Counted from the first letter of the stretch, positions 1-5,993 are shown. The stretch is 6,110 bases of DNA from an uncultured Ardenticatenia bacterium (GCA_937858165.1 CALLZA010000106.1:1-6110); one strand, 5' to 3'. Numbers and translations are program-made. The notes: generated from the sequence alone by a model not told the origin.

Positions 1-168
1 TTGGTGTCGTTTTGTTCTATTATTGTTGTCTGTCATAAACACCTGTTGAGGGACGCGCGTACTGGAAAAGGTCGTGTGACACCCGCCGCCGTGTGGTGGC
101 GGGGTCCTCCGACCCGCCGCTGGAAGCCGAGGCCATATGTACCGATTATTTCATTAAGCTCCTATAAG

Positions 169-179
169 GTGCGTCGCAC
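169..179. repeat. 11-bp palindrome GTGCGTCGCAC, copy 1
   Basis: The arms GTGCG and CGCAC are exact reverse complements around one central T. The same element recurs at 208-218, 227-237 and 3813-3823, always outside the genes called here. This copy stands alone, 29 bases before the paired copies. It could be a small dispersed intergenic repeat or a protein-binding palindrome; the sequence does not decide. Confidence 0.65.
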
Positions 180-206
180 GCTCTTGTTCCGCCGGGCCTG
201 TCAGAA

Positions 207-238
207 GGTGCGACGCACTCCGGAAAGTGCGTCGCACC
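207..238. repeat. Paired palindromes forming a 13-bp inverted repeat
   Basis: GGTGCGACGCACT (207-219) and AGTGCGTCGCACC (226-238) are perfect reverse complements separated by six bases (CCGGAA). Each arm contains one copy of the 11-bp palindrome, so the element can fold as one long hairpin or two short ones. No T-run follows on either strand, which argues against an intrinsic terminator. It lies about 57 bp upstream of the -10 box of the 319 operon, so a regulatory role is possible but unproven. Confidence 0.7.
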
Positions 239-294
239 AGGGACGAGGGTCTCACCTGGTTTGTGTCTGACAAGGTGTTCCGGCGGGGAACGGC

Positions 295-300
295 TATAAT
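295..300 (+). promoter_or_regulatory. Probable -10 box (TATAAT) of the 319-1688 operon
   Basis: A perfect TATAAT ends 18 bases before the ATG at 319. The expected transcription start near 307 would give a leader of only about 12 nt, just enough for the TGAGGT ribosome site at 307-312. No good -35 hexamer is present at 16-18 bp spacing. CTGACA at 267-272 matches TTGACA at five of six bases, but its spacing of 22 bp is too long. Confidence 0.5.
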
Positions 301-318
301 CGACCCTGAGGTCGTTCC

Positions 319-699
319 ATGAATGAAAAAACGTTCCGAAATTGGCTCGACGCCTACGGTCGCGCCTGGCAAACCGGCGACGCCAAGGCGGTGATGACGC
401 TGTTCGCCCCCGGCGCAAGCTACCACGAAACCCCTTTCGACCCCCCGCTGGTCGGGCTGGACGCCATCCACGACTATTGGAAGGCGGGCGCGGGCCAATC
501 GCAAGCGGATGTGGTCTTCACCTACGAGCCCCTCAGCGTCACAGGTGATGGGGGCGTGGCCCACTGGACGGCAACGTTCGTGCGTGTGCCGTCGGGCGCG
601 GCCGTGCGGCTCGACGGCGTGCTGGTCGCGCGCTTCGACGCCGCTGGTCGTTGCACTGAGTTCCGCGAATGGTGGCACCGCGAGGAGACGGCGGCATGA
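319..699 (+). CDS. NTF2/SnoaL-like domain protein
   Basis: A 126-residue protein made of a single NTF2-like (SnoaL-type) alpha+beta cone domain, close to the usual size of stand-alone members. Family hallmarks are the N-terminal helix W-L-D-A-Y-G-R-A-W-Q-T-G-D (residues 9-21), the strand reading LFAPGASYHETPF (28-40), the I-H-D-Y-W segment (50-54), and the C-terminal strands ending RCTEFREWWHRE. There is no signal peptide or membrane segment, so it is probably cytoplasmic. The family includes small-molecule isomerases, cyclases and non-catalytic ligand binders, so the substrate cannot be named. The ATG start has a GAGG ribosome site seven bases upstream. Its stop TGA overlaps the next gene's ATG (ATGA), so the two are probably translated together. 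Confidence 0.85.
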   Translation: MNEKTFRNWLDAYGRAWQTGDAKAVMTLFAPGASYHETPFDPPLVGLDAIHDYWKAGAGQSQADVVFTYEPLSVTGDGGVAHWTATFVRVPSGAAVRLDGVLVARFDAAGRCTEFREWWHREETAA

Positions 700-1688
700 G
701 GCGGGCGCTGGGCGGGCTTATGCTCCTGCTGCTGCTACTGGCGGCCTGCGACGGGCAACTGCCGGGTCTGGCCGGCTCGGCCGTCGCGCCGACGCAAGCA
801 GTTGCCACCATAGCGCTCACATCGGCCCCCGCCACGCCGACTCTGGCCGTCGCCACCCCCACCGCCACACCCACCCCCTGGCCGACGGCCACCCCCGGCC
901 CCTCGCCCACGCCGGAGCCGGCGGCGCTGTTGGCCGCGGCTGGGCCACCGCGGTTGAGAGCGGCGCTGCCGTCGCCCGACGGGGCGCTGCGGGCCGAGGT
1001 GCTCGTCTACGAGTGCGCTCCTATCAGCGACGCCGCGCTGGGCACGGAGCCGCAGCCGATGTCGCTGGAGCTGTTGCGCGTCGTCGATGCCGCCGGCGCG
1101 GTGGAGTACCAGATCGACAGCCAGTTGCTCAACTGTGGCGGGTTGGGGGCGTTCGGGCTGGTGCCGCTGTTCTGGGGCGCGGATGGGCAGACGCTATGGT
1201 ACACGACGGCGCGCGAGGGCGGGCCGGACGGGGCGTGCCGCCCGTGGGTGCGGCCGATGACCCGCGTCGATGTGACCGATTGGTCGGTGGTGACGCTCGA
1301 CCAGGCCGCCACCTCGCCCGACGGGACAAAGGTGGCCGGCTGGGCCAACGGCGAGCTGCTCCTCTTCGGCGGCGATGGTGACGAGATCGGCCGCGCTGTG
1401 CCGGCCGCCCTGCCGCCCAACGTCGGTCCGCCCGTCTGGTCGCCCGACGGCGCGTCGCTGGCCTATTTGCAGTTCACCAGCTTCTGTGGCGAGACAGCCG
1501 GTGAGTCGGCCGTGGTGCTGGTTGACGCGGCGACGTCGACCTCGCGCGTCCTGCTGACGCAGAGCGCGCCGGAGTTCGTGTCGGTCAGTTGGTCGGAGAC
1601 GGGGCAACAACTCCTGCTCGCGGGGCTGTTGGACTCCGGGCGCTGGACGTTTGACCTGGCGACGAATACCCTGGCCCCCGCGCCATAG
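696..1688 (+). CDS. Lipoprotein with Thr-Pro linker and WD40/PD40-like propeller region
   Basis: A 330-residue exported lipoprotein. The start is placed at 696 rather than at the in-frame ATG at 669, because from 696 the protein begins with a textbook lipoprotein signal (MRR, then a Leu-rich core, then lipobox L-A-A-C with Cys18), and this start overlaps the upstream stop as ATGA. Residues 45-75 are a Thr-Pro-rich spacer (T-P-T-A-T-P-T-P style), likely extended outside the membrane. From about residue 85 to the end, SPDG turns recur (first at 93-96) with a WSETG variant near the C-terminus. These mark the blades of TolB/PD40-like beta-propellers. Four cysteines in the propeller region could form disulfides. 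No catalytic residues are apparent; a binding or sensing role is a guess. Its link to the NTF2-like protein is unknown. Confidence 0.8.
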   Translation: MRRALGGLMLLLLLLAACDGQLPGLAGSAVAPTQAVATIALTSAPATPTLAVATPTATPTPWPTATPGPSPTPEPAALLAAAGPPRLRAALPSPDGALRAEVLVYECAPISDAALGTEPQPMSLELLRVVDAAGAVEYQIDSQLLNCGGLGAFGLVPLFWGADGQTLWYTTAREGGPDGACRPWVRPMTRVDVTDWSVVTLDQAATSPDGTKVAGWANGELLLFGGDGDEIGRAVPAALPPNVGPPVWSPDGASLAYLQFTSFCGETAGESAVVLVDAATSTSRVLLTQSAPEFVSVSWSETGQQLLLAGLLDSGRWTFDLATNTLAPAP

Positions 1689-1717
1689 GGCAGAATCGTT
1701 CTCGTACAAGTGTGTGG

Positions 1718-1739
1718 ACGCGGGGTGCAGACCCCGTGT
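1718..1739 (+). other. Hairpin in the 1689-1759 gap: weak terminator or leader element
   Basis: A 9-bp stem (1718-1726 with 1731-1739, one G-T pair) closes on a GCAG tetraloop and has a G+C-rich core CGGGGT/ACCCCG. Only scattered T residues follow (TTCCGTTC), so if it terminates the lipoprotein transcript it does so weakly. It ends about 20 bases before the ATG at 1760, so it could also lie in the leader of the regulator gene. Confidence 0.4.
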
Positions 1740-1759
1740 TCCGTTCAAGAGGAAAAGCG

Positions 1760-2473
1760 ATGCAGCAGTTGCCGGCATTGAGTAACCGCGAACGGGAAGT
1801 GGTCGAACTTCTGCTACAGGGCAAGAGCAACAAGTTGATTGCCGCGGCGCTGACGATCTCCGAGCGCACGGTTGAGTTCCATTTGCAGAACATCTACGCC
1901 AAGTTCGACGTCAGTTCGCGAGTCGAGTTGATTCTGAAGCTGGGGAGCGCCGCAGACGAGCCTGAAACCGAAAAACTGGGGGTTTCCACAGTTGATAGCG
2001 AAGGGCAAACCACTGAGAATGACAGCGGATTCGATTCGCCGACGAGTCGGATCACATCTTTTAAAGAGCGCGTTACGGCGCTCGGTAAGGAGTCTGGCTT
2101 GAAAGACGTTGTCAATATCACGGCTCAGGACGAGGCGGGCAACATGTCCTTTATGGAAGCGATCCGCGTCTGCTTTGTGAAGTATGCGGAGTTCAACGGC
2201 CGCGCCGGGCGGCCAGAGTTCTGGTGGTTCGCGTTGTTTGTAACCTTGGTAAGCGGGGCGTTGGCATACGTGAGCGAGGCGGCCAGCAGCATCTTCCTGA
2301 TCGCCGTCTTGCTGCCGCTGCTGGCGGTGGGCACGCGCCGGCTGCGCGACGTCGGCAAGAGCGGCTGGTGGATGTTCTACTTGCTGGTTCCGGTGGGTGG
2401 CCTGGTTATCCTGGCGTGGTTGTGGGCGATGCCGGGCACGGAACAATCGGCCGCGAGTGAAGTGGCTGCCTGA
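1760..2473 (+). CDS. LuxR-type HTH fused to a DUF805 membrane domain
   Basis: A 237-residue predicted membrane-tethered DNA-binding protein. Residues 4-61 are a LuxR/GerE helix-turn-helix: LSNREREVVELLLQGKSNKLIA, then the recognition segment I-S-E-R-T-V-E-F-H-L-Q-N-I-Y-A-K-F. Residues 62-128 are a polar, low-complexity-like linker. Residues 129-227 match DUF805: the F-N-G-R-A-G-R-P-E-F-W-W segment (145-156), three hydrophobic spans (about 155-171, 176-192, 203-224), the R-R-L-R-D-V-G-K-S-G-W-W loop (193-204) and a closing M-P-G-T. There is no receiver domain. The ATG at 1760 has AGAGGA at 1748-1753 upstream; the in-frame GTG at 1712 is disfavoured because its extension runs through the hairpin. 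Targets are unknown. The fusion suggests a regulator held at the membrane, but DUF805 has no established function. Confidence 0.85.
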   Translation: MQQLPALSNREREVVELLLQGKSNKLIAAALTISERTVEFHLQNIYAKFDVSSRVELILKLGSAADEPETEKLGVSTVDSEGQTTENDSGFDSPTSRITSFKERVTALGKESGLKDVVNITAQDEAGNMSFMEAIRVCFVKYAEFNGRAGRPEFWWFALFVTLVSGALAYVSEAASSIFLIAVLLPLLAVGTRRLRDVGKSGWWMFYLLVPVGGLVILAWLWAMPGTEQSAASEVAA

Positions 2474-2487
2474 CGCCGCACGGCGAC

Positions 2488-2562
2488 AGAAGCGCCGGCG
2501 ACGAACAATCCATTGCCGCCAGTCGCGCTGCGAGAGCATCTGCCCTCGCGGCGCTTCTCTTT
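2488..2562 (+). terminator. Possible terminator after the LuxR-DUF805 gene
   Basis: AGAAGCGCCG (2488-2497) is the exact reverse complement of CGGCGCTTCT (2549-2558), followed by a T-rich CTTT. The intervening 51 bases can form a further stem, GCGAG (2530-2534) with CTCGC (2545-2549). The loop is long for a classical intrinsic terminator, so the call is tentative. Its position between convergent genes fits a terminator. Confidence 0.35.
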
Positions 2563-2570
2563 ATGAGGCT

Positions 2571-2596
2571 CGGCGCGGTGGAGACACCCCGCGCCG
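2571..2596. other. Short hairpin downstream of the GNAT gene
   Basis: CGGCGCGG (2571-2578) and CCGCGCCG (2589-2596) are perfect reverse complements. An alternative pairing adds GGTG/CACC around a GAGA loop with a two-base bulge. It lies nine bases beyond the stop of the minus-strand acetyltransferase gene. There is no T-run on the minus strand after it, so it may protect the 3' end or help termination, but this is unproven. Confidence 0.35.
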
Positions 2597-2604
2597 GTCA
2601 CGGC

Positions 2605-3189
2605 CTACGGCTCGACGAGCGGCCGTTCCAGCATCAGCCGCGCCTGTCGCCCTTCGCCCGGCGCCTTATCCCCCTCATAGCCGACGATGGTCGTGAAGCC
2701 CATGATCGTCCAGAAGCGCAACGCCGGCCAGTTGCGCAGATAGACCTCCAGCCAGATGGCGCGATAGCCGGCCTGCCGCAGATGGTAGGCCAGCCCGTTG
2801 ACCACCTCGCCCGCCAGGTGTTGCCCCTGAAAGTCGGGGTGGATGACGAACATCGAAATCCAGCACACGTCGGGCTGCGGCGCACCGTGGAAGAGGTGGA
2901 AGTAGCCGATCGGCTCACCGCCGTCGCGCGGGCGCAGCGCTTGCAAGCGAAAGTTGGCGTGGTCGTCGTCGGACAGGCTGCGCTTGACCAGCTTGCCGAT
3001 CTCCGGCAGGTCAACGGGGTGGAAGGTCGGGTCCCACGGCTGGACGTAGGCGCAGGCGTTGAAGATGGCCGTCAGGGCGGGGGTGTCGTCGGCCGCCGCG
3101 TCACGCACGGCGACGCGCGGTGTCGTCCAGTCGGGCGGCAACTGGCCGCGAACTGGCGGTGGGGTGTCTTGTTCCAGGTGTTGAGACAC
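2605..3189 (-). CDS. GNAT-family N-acetyltransferase
   Basis: A 194-residue GNAT protein, which would move an acetyl group from acetyl-CoA to an unidentified amine. Visible parts are the N-terminal strand R-V-A-V-R-D-A-A-A-D-D, the central W-I-S-M-F-V-I-H-P-D-F strand (motif A), the CoA pyrophosphate loop Q-G-Q-H-L-A-G (residues 121-127), and motif B Y-L-R-N-W-P-A-L-R-F-W-T-I-M-G-F (150-165). The loop normally reads Q/R-x-x-G-x-G/A; here His124 replaces the middle glycine. The open frame continues upstream to 3378 without family similarity, so the GTG at 3189-3187 is chosen. It has only a weak GAG-type ribosome site, and the start is uncertain. It is a single gene, convergent with the regulator and divergent from the cytochrome gene. 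Confidence 0.82.
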   Translation of the reverse strand: MSQHLEQDTPPPVRGQLPPDWTTPRVAVRDAAADDTPALTAIFNACAYVQPWDPTFHPVDLPEIGKLVKRSLSDDDHANFRLQALRPRDGGEPIGYFHLFHGAPQPDVCWISMFVIHPDFQGQHLAGEVVNGLAYHLRQAGYRAIWLEVYLRNWPALRFWTIMGFTTIVGYEGDKAPGEGRQARLMLERPLVEP

Positions 3190-3305
3190 TTTATGACTCG
3201 TCGCTCGTCCTTGTCTGCGGGGTGCGCAGCCTTCGATGTGTGCCCGTCTGCCCCGTCCCCATCTGAGGATGCGGACTCCGCCCGCTGCCACTCGTCTACT
3301 TCCCT

Positions 3306-3321
3306 TGTGACACATTTCACA
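3306..3321. promoter_or_regulatory. Crp/Fnr-family-type operator, TGTGA-N6-TCACA
   Basis: TGTGACACATTTCACA is an exact match to the core palindrome bound by Crp-type regulators (TGTGA-N6-TCACA). It ends three bases before the -35 hexamer of the cytochrome promoter, with its centre about 46 bases upstream of the inferred transcription start. That is near, but not exactly at, the -41.5 position used by class II activators. It sits in the gap between divergent genes and could act on either. No regulator gene is in the window, and the protein that binds it in this organism is unknown. Confidence 0.6.
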
Positions 3322-3324
3322 GTG

Positions 3325-3353
3325 TTGCCCCAGGGAGACCGCCTCCGTACAAT
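3325..3353 (+). promoter_or_regulatory. Sigma70-type promoter of the cytochrome gene(s)
   Basis: TTGCCC (3325-3330, four of six matches to TTGACA) is followed after exactly 17 bases by TACAAT (3348-3353, five of six matches to TATAAT). Transcription would start near 3360, giving a leader of about 28 nt before the ATG at 3388. The operator-like palindrome lies directly upstream. Confidence 0.6.
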
Positions 3354-3387
3354 TCGCCGATTCACACGGGAGTCGCAAGCGCCGCAG

Positions 3388-3801
3388 ATGATACGCCGAA
3401 GCAGACGAGTTGACGAATGGGCCGCGCCTTTACTGGCGCTGGGACTGTTGCTGGTGCTGCTCACCGGTTGTGGCGGGGCCGCGGCCGACGCGCTGCCGCC
3501 AACGCCAACCCTCGCGCCGCAACTGGCCGCCGGGCAGCGCGTCTTTGTCGCCCATTGCGGCGCGTGCCACAGCATCTCGGCCGATACGGTCATCGTCGGC
3601 CCGTCGCTGGCCGGCATCGCTGCCCATGGCGGCCAGCGCGTCGATGGTCTGGACGCCCGCGCCTACATCTATAGCTCCGTGCTGCAACCGGGCGACTACC
3701 TTGTGCCCGGCTTCGCTGACCTGATGCCACAAGACCTGGCCAAGAAGCTGACGGGCGAGGAGCTGGACGCGGTGGTGGCGTACGTTTTGTCGCTGGAGTA
3801 A
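3388..3801 (+). CDS. Lipid-anchored monoheme cytochrome c
   Basis: A 137-residue exported class I-type cytochrome c, expected to carry electrons on the outer face of the cytoplasmic membrane. Residues 1-28 are a lipoprotein signal: MIRRSRR, a Leu-rich core, then lipobox L-T-G-C with Cys28. A short Pro-Thr spacer leads to the heme domain. The heme site is C57-G-A-C60-H61 within G-Q-R-V-F-V-A-H-C-G-A-C-H. The G-P-S-L-A-G-I motif follows at 71-77, and Met113 in F-A-D-L-M-P is the likely sixth ligand. The C-terminal helix L-T-G-E-E-L-D-A-V-V-A-Y-V-L-S-L is typical. The ATG at 3388 is the only start giving this signal peptide. The nearest ribosome-like site, GGGAG at 3368-3372, is rather distant. 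The gene lies 80 bp upstream of the di-heme peroxidase fusion on the same strand, a likely redox partner. Confidence 0.88.
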   Translation: MIRRSRRVDEWAAPLLALGLLLVLLTGCGGAAADALPPTPTLAPQLAAGQRVFVAHCGACHSISADTVIVGPSLAGIAAHGGQRVDGLDARAYIYSSVLQPGDYLVPGFADLMPQDLAKKLTGEELDAVVAYVLSLE

Positions 3802-3812
3802 TCGAGAGTCGG

Positions 3813-3823
3813 GTGCGTCGCAC
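3813..3823. repeat. 11-bp palindrome GTGCGTCGCAC, copy 4
   Basis: This copy is identical to those at 169-179 and 227-237 and lies between the two cytochrome genes, 11 bases after the first stop codon. Its flank CACTG-GCCT-CAGTG (3821-3834) can form a second small stem. No T-run follows. The GTG inside the palindrome opens a longer frame for the downstream gene, but the better start is at 3882. Confidence 0.65.
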
Positions 3824-3865
3824 TGGCCTCAGTGACCACTTCAAAAAGCGGGATGCACCAAGCGT

Positions 3866-3874
3866 GGAGAGGAG
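3866..3874 (+). promoter_or_regulatory. Ribosome binding site fixing the 3882 start
   Basis: GGAGAGGAG ends seven bases before the ATG at 3882, a strong Shine-Dalgarno match. It decides the start against the in-frame GTG at 3813, and translation from 3882 opens directly with a signal or anchor sequence. Confidence 0.7.
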
Positions 3875-3881
3875 AAGCGAG

Positions 3882-5927
3882 ATGCGAAGAGTATTGCGGT
3901 CGCTGCTGTGGATTGTCGGCGTTGTGCTGGCCCTGTTGCTGCTGGCGTTCGGTGTGGCTGCGGCCGTGCCGCTGGAATCGGACCCGCCGATCGACATGGC
4001 CAACCACGGCGCGGGGTCGAGCAGCGTTGCGCCGGCCATGTCGGGCCTGCTGCGTGCCTTTCCGGCCGAAACCGCCCCATCCGGCAACCCGACGACGCCC
4101 GAGGCGGCCGAGTTGGGCCGGCTGCTATTCTTCGACCCCGTTCTGTCGCAGAACGACGACATCGCCTGCGCCACCTGCCACCACCCCGACCTGGGCTTCA
4201 GCGATGGGCGGCCGACCTCCGTCACCCCCGGCGGCGACGCCCCGGCCCGCAACGCCCTGACGCTCTGGAACGTGGCCTACGCCCGGAACCTTTTCTGGGA
4301 CGGCCGCGTTACCTCACTGGAGGAGCAAGCGCTTGTGCCGTTGACCCACGCCGACGAGATGGGCGTGGCCGACCCGCAGACGATGGTCGCCGACGTGCGG
4401 GCCATCCCGGAGTACGTCGCCCTGTTCCAGAGCGCCTACGGCCTGAGCGCCGACGCCATCACCCCCGAAGCCGTTACCCGCGCCCTGGCCGCCTTCCAGC
4501 GCACGCTCATCAGCGACGACAGCCCGTTCGACCGCTACGCCGCGGGCGACTTCGACGCTCTTTCGTCCCCGCAGCGCCGCGGCCTGGCCATCTTCCGCAG
4601 CGGGGCGACGCGCTGCTTCGAGTGTCACGGCGCGCCGACGTTCGCCTCCGACACCTTCCGCGTTATCGGGGTCGATAGCGACGATCCCGGCCGGGCGGGC
4701 GTGGTGGCCGACGGCGTGTTCGGCGCGTTCAAGGTGCCGACGCTGCGCAACGTCGCCCTGTCGGCACCCTACATGCACGACGGCTCCATGAGCACGTTGG
4801 AAGAGGTGGTTGACTTCTACCGCGACGGCGGCGGCCGCGCCCACGGCTTCGCGCAGGTCGATGTGTTCGTCAACCCGTTCGAATTGAACGAGCAGGAGCG
4901 GGCCGATCTGCTGGCCTTCCTCTACGCGCTGACTGACGAGAGAGGCCTGCCGCAGACGCCGCCGACCGTCCCCTCGGGCCTGCCGGTCGTCGCGCCCATC
5001 GACAACCCGGCGCGGGCCGTGGCCGCGGCACACAACGCCGGCGGCGCGGTTGCCGGCGCGGCCGACGATAGCGGCGGGCCGGGGACCATCACCGTCGCGC
5101 CAGGCGAGACGATTCAGGCGGCCGTCGACCGCGCACGGCCGGGCGACACCGTCGAAATCCCCTACGGTGTCTATCACGAGCGCGTGGCCGTGGACGTGAG
5201 CGACCTGACGTTGCGTGGCGTGGCCAACGACGCCGGCGAGTGGCCGGTGCTCGACGGGCAAGGAGTGTTGTCCGAAGGCGTCATCGCTTCCGGCAACAAC
5301 TTCACCGTCGGCAACCTGCACGTGCGCAACTATACCGACAACGGCGTGCTGGTCGAAGGATCACAGGGCGTTCACTTCCACGACATTGTGGCCGAGAACA
5401 CGGGCACGTATGGCGTCTACCCCGTGCGCAGCAGCGACGTGGTCATCGAGCGGGTGACGGTCAGCGGCGTGGACGACGCCGGCATCTACGCCGGGCAGAG
5501 CGAGAACGTCATCGTCCGCGACAGCACTGCCTTTGGCAATGTCATCGGCATCGAACTGGAGAACACGCTGGGCGGCGAGGTCTACAACAACCATCTCTAC
5601 GGCAACAGCAACGGCATCCTGATCGTGCTGCTGCCGCAACTGACGTCGAAGATCTCATCCGGGGCGAAGATTTACAACAACGTCGTCGAGGACAACAACA
5701 TCGCCAACTTTGCGCCGGAGGGGGCCACAGCGCGCATCGTGCCGCCCGGCAGCGGCATCCTGCTTATCGGCGCGGACAACAACGAGGTCTACGACAACAC
5801 CATTACCGGCAACAAGACGGCCGGGCTGGCTCTGTTCAGCCTGACGGGCACGGGGGCGTTCAACGAGAACGAGCTGGACGTGGGGCCGTTGGCCGAGGGC
5901 AACTACGCCCACGGCAACGTGTACGAG
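3882..5927 (+). CDS. Di-heme cytochrome c peroxidase/MauG-like domain fused to parallel beta-helix; 3' truncated
   Basis: Only the first 682 codons are genomic. Residues 5-29 are a hydrophobic signal peptide or membrane anchor. Residues about 73-352 are a di-heme peroxidase (CcpA/MauG) domain: first heme site C96-A-T-C99-H100, the N-L-F-W-D-G-R-V-T-S-L-E-E-Q segment (136-149), second heme site C245-F-E-C248-H249, and P-Y-M-H-D-G-S (296-302), where Met298 is a candidate ligand. Such proteins reduce peroxide or oxidise a protein substrate using electrons from small cytochromes. A Pro/Ala-rich linker (353-400) leads to a right-handed parallel beta-helix from about 401: IQAAVDRARPGDTVEIPYGV, then coils such as TYGVYPVRSSDVVIERV, DAGIYAGQSENVIVRDS and GIELENTLGGEVYNN. 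This order resembles the TIGR03805 family. No natural stop is present, since the sequence enters adapter at 5928. The catalytic substrate and the role of the helix are unknown. Confidence 0.88.
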
Positions 5928-5993
5928 CTGTCTCTTATACACATCTCCGAGCCCACGAGACCGTACTAGATCTCGTATGCCGTCTTCTGCTTG
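5928..5993 (+). other. Illumina Nextera read-through adapter (artefact)
   Basis: CTGTCTCTTATACACATCT (5928-5946) is the Nextera Tn5 mosaic end. It is followed by CCGAGCCCACGAGAC (5947-5961), an 8-base i7 index CGTACTAG (5962-5969, the value I recall for N702) and the P7 flow-cell segment (5970-5993). This is the exact order found when a read runs past a short insert. Translated, it gives the contaminant peptides SLIHISEPTRPY on this strand and FFFQAEDGIRD on the other. It is not biological sequence, and the TAG at 5967-5969 is part of the index. Confidence 0.99.

Larger units (their letters stand above)
1..294. other. Non-coding leader region with hairpin and palindromes
   Basis: I see no convincing gene here. 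A TTG-started open frame spans 1-270, but it has no ribosome site and no recognisable domain, and it runs through the palindromic repeats. The first 60 bases are less G+C-rich than the rest and resemble no adapter. A hairpin lies at 82-103 (9-bp stem with one G-T pair, GTGT loop) without a following T-run. Three copies of an 11-bp palindrome occupy 169-237. The stretch looks like the intergenic region upstream of the 319 operon. Confidence 0.6.

Noticed and set aside
82..103. GC-rich hairpin as an intrinsic terminator
   Set aside because: The stem is good, but no T-run follows on either strand and no gene ends beside it.
207..238. A CRISPR-like array formed by the repeated palindromes
   Set aside because: The units are only 11-13 bp, spacing is irregular, no unique spacers of typical length exist, and no cas gene is present.
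1..270. A TTG-started open frame of 89 codons at the left edge
   Set aside because: There is no ribosome site and no domain, the composition is Arg-rich as in chance frames of GC-rich DNA, and it crosses three palindromic repeats.
2563..3387. Extending the cytochrome c frame upstream to 2563
   Set aside because: The extension runs antisense through the GNAT gene and has no similarity to cytochromes. The lipoprotein signal begins exactly at 3388.
3813..3881. Extending the peroxidase fusion to an in-frame GTG at 3813
   Set aside because: The GTG lies in the repeated palindrome and has no ribosome site. The added residues are charged and would bury the signal sequence, while 3882 has a strong GGAGAGGAG site.
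4314..5321. A long minus-strand frame of 335 codons opposite the peroxidase fusion
   Set aside because: It mirrors the high third-position G+C of the + strand gene, which has clear heme motifs. The shadow protein has no recognisable domain.
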